The translations under genes and the position numbers were made by a program. Shown one piece after another: positions 5,624 to 7,340 of a stretch of DNA of 7,340 bases. The notes under the pieces were generated by a model. It searched no databases. It had not been told where the DNA came from and was given only the letters and a program-made list of their open reading frames with translations. The DNA lies in assembly GCA_030691985.1 (NCBI GenBank), contig JAUYDB010000115.1:1-7340 (forward strand), given 5' to 3'. The stretch is from Candidatus Omnitrophota bacterium. Lineage in GTDB: Bacteria; Omnitrophota; Gorgyraeia; 2-01-FULL-45-10. The number at the start of each line of letters is the position of its first letter. The stretch's first letter is position 1.

Positions 5624-5846
5624 AAGAAATTTTTCAGCTTACAACCCTCTTGGCTATACAGCCAGGCGGTGTTCGCCTAATTTTGTTTTTCAAGGAATAT
5701 TGCCTTTTGGTTTTGTTATGTTACGCTTTACTACAGCTATGGATACAACGGTCATAAGAGTTTTAGGGTAGTGCATCGTAAACAAAATTTATACGGCTCA
5801 ACCCCCATGGCCATATAGCCATTCGCCAGAAGCTGAAAAATTTCTT
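5624..5846. repeat. MITE-like palindromic element, copy C
   Basis: Bounded by a perfect 17-bp inverted repeat, AAGAAATTTTTCAGCTT at 5624-5640 and its complement at 5830-5846. Inner arms TGGCTATA (5651-5658) and TATAGCCA (5814-5821) pair perfectly and continue imperfectly into GC runs. The core shares CGCCTAATTTTGTTTTTCAA (from 5674) and CAAAATTTATACGGCTC (5783-5799) with copy A in the same orientation, as well as the intervening TATGGATA, GGTCATAA and AGTTTT stretches. It takes 223 of the 243 bases between the reductase start and the glutaredoxin stop, so it splits an otherwise very compact gene cluster. No gene is credible inside it. Confidence 0.75.
5754..5782 (-). promoter_or_regulatory. 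Possible promoter inside element C, directed at trxB
   Basis: On the minus strand TTTACG (5782-5777), a 17-bp spacer and TCTTAT (5759-5754) occupy the same place as the promoter-like pair in copy A. The -10 match is weak (4/6). If active, it would let the element drive the reductase and glycosylase genes separately from the upstream cluster. Confidence 0.22.
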
Positions 5847-5857
5847 GAGCGCATATA

Positions 5858-6094
5858 TCAAATCCCCAACACTTCCTTGATCTTCTCCTTATCGAACCCG
5901 ACTATGAGCTGGCCGTCGATATCGATTATCGGAACTCCCATCTGGCCGCTTCTCTTTATTATCTCCTCCGCCTTCTCCTGGTCTTGCGAGATATCTATAT
6001 CCTCAAACGGTATCCCGCTCTCTTTAAGGAATTGCTTCACCCTTATACAGAACGGGCATGTCGGCGTGCTATAGACAATAACCTTCTTATCCAT
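5858..6094 (-). CDS. Mini-glutaredoxin (YruB/NrdH-like thioredoxin fold)
   Basis: A 78-residue single-domain thioredoxin-fold protein, cytosolic. It has the dithiol active site CPFC (Cys13, Cys16) after IVYSTPT, the cis-proline region GVPIID (53-58), and IVGFDKEKI (64-72), the GF signature of the YruB/NrdH-like group. Such proteins shuttle electrons from a flavin reductase to targets such as peroxidases or reductases and usually do not need glutathione. The thioredoxin-reductase-like enzyme encoded just downstream, beyond element C, is the natural donor. Translation starts at the ATG at 6094 with an excellent AGGAGGA 6 nt upstream. That ribosome site overlaps the stop of the HAD gene, so the two are tightly coupled. 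The physiological target is unknown. Confidence 0.9.
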   Translation of the reverse strand: MDKKVIVYSTPTCPFCIRVKQFLKESGIPFEDIDISQDQEKAEEIIKRSGQMGVPIIDIDGQLIVGFDKEKIKEVLGI

Positions 6095-6100
6095 GATATC

Positions 6101-6107
6101 TCCTCCT
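6101..6107 (-). promoter_or_regulatory. Ribosome binding site of the mini-glutaredoxin gene
   Basis: AGGAGGA on the minus strand, 6 nt before the ATG at 6094. It overlaps the TAG (6108-6106) that ends the upstream HAD gene, so a terminating ribosome is placed to reinitiate. Confidence 0.8.
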
Positions 6108-6750
6108 ATCGCATTATCCCTTTTAACTCAATCATATCATTTACTATGTAATCCGGCCTGAGCGGCCGGACTTCCTCGGCTTTGCCCAAGCCGTATGTCA
6201 CCCAGCACGTTTTAATCCCGGAATTCTTTCCGGTCAAAATATCTATGGCCATATCCCCGACGATTATGGCTTTGTTTTTATCGATCTTCAATTTCGGCCG
6301 GACAGAATCAAAAACACACGCCGAAGGCTTCAGGCAGTTCTCATCGTCCCCGCCGATTATATCCATGAAATAATTTCTTATGCCGAGTTTTCTTAAAGTG
6401 ATATCGGCAAACCTGGCATACCTGTTTGTAAGGATATATTTGTGTTTATCCTTAAAAAATTTAAGCGTCTCATCAACGTGGGGATACAGGATGGCTTCGT
6501 CGGCGGAATGTTCGATATAATAAGCGCTGAATATTTTGATAGCGTCATCGGCAAGGCCGGTATTTTCACTGCCGAGGCTTTTCGCGATCAGGTCTTTTAC
6601 GCCTGTGCCTATGTAAGAAGTTATGGTTTTTTTCGTCCGCTCATTGATGCCCAGTTTTTTCAGTGTATAATTGACGGCGTTCGCGATATCCGTCCTTGCG
6701 TCAATCAACGTTCCGTCGACATCGAAGAATATGGCGTCTATTTTGATCAT
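6106..6750 (-). CDS. HAD-superfamily phosphatase, phosphoglycolate phosphatase-like
   Basis: A 214-residue haloacid dehalogenase-type phosphohydrolase. Motif I is DVDGT (Asp10 nucleophile, Asp12 acid/base), motif II is ILTN (Thr108), motif III is Lys141 in CLKPS, and motif IV is VGDMAID (Gly165-Asp166, Asp170). The segment between motifs I and II (about 15-90) is an alpha-helical C1 cap with YIGTGVKDL, as in Gph/PGP-like enzymes. Such enzymes dephosphorylate small phosphometabolites, for example 2-phosphoglycolate, including the product of oxidative DNA strand-end repair. That role would fit the DNA glycosylase and redox genes here, but the substrate cannot be read from sequence. The ATG at 6750 follows the superoxide reductase stop with no gap and no clear Shine-Dalgarno, implying reinitiation. 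Confidence 0.82.
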   Translation of the reverse strand: MIKIDAIFFDVDGTLIDARTDIANAVNYTLKKLGINERTKKTITSYIGTGVKDLIAKSLGSENTGLADDAIKIFSAYYIEHSADEAILYPHVDETLKFFKDKHKYILTNRYARFADITLRKLGIRNYFMDIIGGDDENCLKPSACVFDSVRPKLKIDKNKAIIVGDMAIDILTGKNSGIKTCWVTYGLGKAEEVRPLRPDYIVNDMIELKGIMR

Positions 6751-7146
6751 CTATTTGACATTTATCGGCTTCGCGTTCTGCCATAGGCCGTGGATATTGC
6801 AATAAGAGGACGAGAGTATTGTCCCGGATTTATCGCTCTTAAAACTCAAAATCACTTCCGGATAAGTGAATATCGTGCTTGTGTCCGGGCCTTGAGCTGA
6901 CTCGCCATGAGCGGTAAAATCAAACCTGCCTATCTGATACGGGAACTTCTCTCCGTCAGCCAGAAAATATACCGCTATCCATCTTATGTGGTGAGCGGTG
7001 GTGTTCGGATGGGCGATCTCTTTACCGACAGCCACCGTGACCTTGAAAAACTCGCCCTTCCCGACGCTATCGGGCGCGTCGATAACCGGCACATGTTTCT
7101 CCTTCTTCCAGTCCGCTCCCTGCAGCAGATCTTTAAGTTCGGTCAT
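6751..7146 (-). CDS. sor: Superoxide reductase, one-iron neelaredoxin type
   Basis: Reduces superoxide to hydrogen peroxide without releasing oxygen, a defence typical of anaerobes; cytosolic. The 131-residue product has all ligands of the Fe(His)4Cys centre: His18 in EKHVP, His46 in IAHPNTT, His52 in AHHIRWI, and Cys116 and His119 in CNIHGLW. Glu16 and Lys17 form the catalytic EKH motif. It lacks the N-terminal desulforedoxin domain of two-iron enzymes. I chose the ATG at 7146 (MTELKDLLQG), which has AAGGAG 6 nt upstream. An open extension to 7206 is only translation of the end of repeat element D. It is the first gene of the redox cluster. An electron donor such as rubredoxin is not encoded here; the nearby mini-glutaredoxin or reductase might serve. 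Confidence 0.93.
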   Translation of the reverse strand: MTELKDLLQGADWKKEKHVPVIDAPDSVGKGEFFKVTVAVGKEIAHPNTTAHHIRWIAVYFLADGEKFPYQIGRFDFTAHGESAQGPDTSTIFTYPEVILSFKSDKSGTILSSSYCNIHGLWQNAKPINVK

Positions 7147-7152
7147 AATCGT

Positions 7153-7158
7153 CTCCTT
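7153..7158 (-). promoter_or_regulatory. Ribosome binding site of the superoxide reductase gene
   Basis: AAGGAG on the minus strand, 6 nt before the ATG at 7146. It settles the start against a 20-codon upstream extension that runs into element D. Confidence 0.8.
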
Positions 7159-7168
7159 CTTATCAAAG

Positions 7169-7340
7169 TAAAATTTTTCGCGTCCTGCTGAAGGACATAA
7201 GGCCATGAGGGTTGAGCCGTATAAATTTTGCTAACGATTTAGCTGCCACATAATACTATTAGCGCGTGGCATCCATAAGCATAAGTTACCTCGCTTCGCT
7301 CGGAACTTATCCATAGGGGCTTCGCCCCTATGGCGTTTCG
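7169..7340. repeat. MITE-like palindromic element, copy D (cut by window end)
   Basis: It starts with the same A/T-rich outer end (AAAATTTTTC near 7170). A GTCCT-N5-AGGAC hairpin (7182-7196) follows, then GGACATAAGGCCATG as in copy B, and the shared 17-mer GAGCCGTATAAATTTTG (7214-7230). Its orientation equals that of B. The interior diverges from the other copies. The right-hand GCCCCTATGGCGTT near the window edge resembles the right arm of B, so the element probably ends just beyond 7340. It lies directly upstream of the superoxide reductase gene, so that gene's promoter must be in or beyond it. Confidence 0.62.
7281..7333. repeat. Two consecutive hairpins inside element D
   Basis: ATAAGTT(A)CC...GG-AACTTAT (7281-7310) forms a 9-bp stem with one bulge. 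It is followed at once by a perfect 10-bp stem, CCATAGGGGC-TTC-GCCCCTATGG (7311-7333). The second contains GGGGCTTCGCC, also present on the minus strand of copy B, so it seems to be the arm region of the element folded on itself. No gene is visible in this stretch. Confidence 0.6.

Noticed and set aside
5066..5680. Long plus-strand open frame of 204 codons antisense to trxB
   Set aside because: It is a shadow of a strongly supported reductase gene, has no ribosome site or domain, and runs into element C.
7147..7206. 20-residue extension of the superoxide reductase
   Set aside because: It reads through the ribosome site and into the end of element D; family members start near MTELKDLL.

Overview
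The window looks like chromosome from an uncultured, mid-GC, anaerobic or microaerophilic bacterium. A one-iron superoxide reductase and an archaeal-type Ogg2 glycosylase beside ordinary bacterial housekeeping genes fit that picture. Candidatus Omnitrophota is my tentative guess from gene content and repeat style, but the sequence alone does not prove it. All nine coding regions are on the minus strand, so transcription runs from right to left.

Right half (7146 down to 4059): a compact redox-defence cluster. In transcription order it holds a neelaredoxin-type superoxide reductase, a HAD phosphatase of the phosphoglycolate phosphatase type, a YruB/NrdH-like mini-glutaredoxin, a thioredoxin-reductase-family flavoprotein and an 8-oxoguanine DNA glycosylase/lyase. 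The junctions are very tight: TAG directly followed by ATG, a Shine-Dalgarno overlapping a stop codon, and an ATGA overlap. A 223-bp repeat element interrupts the run between the glutaredoxin and the reductase. Two GGGGTC/GACCCC hairpins follow the cluster (4011 to 3883), and the inner one has the shape of a Rho-independent terminator.

Left half (3862 down to 1): a consensus sigma-70 promoter (TTGACA, 18 bp, TATAAT) with operator-like dyads drives pgk, followed by tpiA and secG. This is a lower-glycolysis plus Sec-export arrangement. The 5' part of a periplasmic oligopeptide-binding protein gene follows and is cut by the window edge.

The non-coding DNA is the most unusual part. Four copies of a MITE-like palindromic element (A 2061-2331, B 2347-2570, C 5624-5846, D from 7169 to the window end) fill nearly all of three intergenic gaps, reaching within about 1 to 25 bases of coding ends. 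They share an identical 17-mer, CAAAATTTATACGGCTC. Their arm sequences differ between copies, yet each copy's two arms stay complementary to each other. Two further dyads flank secG. One is built of 7-bp units (734-819) and the other of 8-bp units (1187-1277), with similar loops of 16 and 15 nt. I found no tRNA, rRNA, CRISPR array, transposase gene or phage gene.
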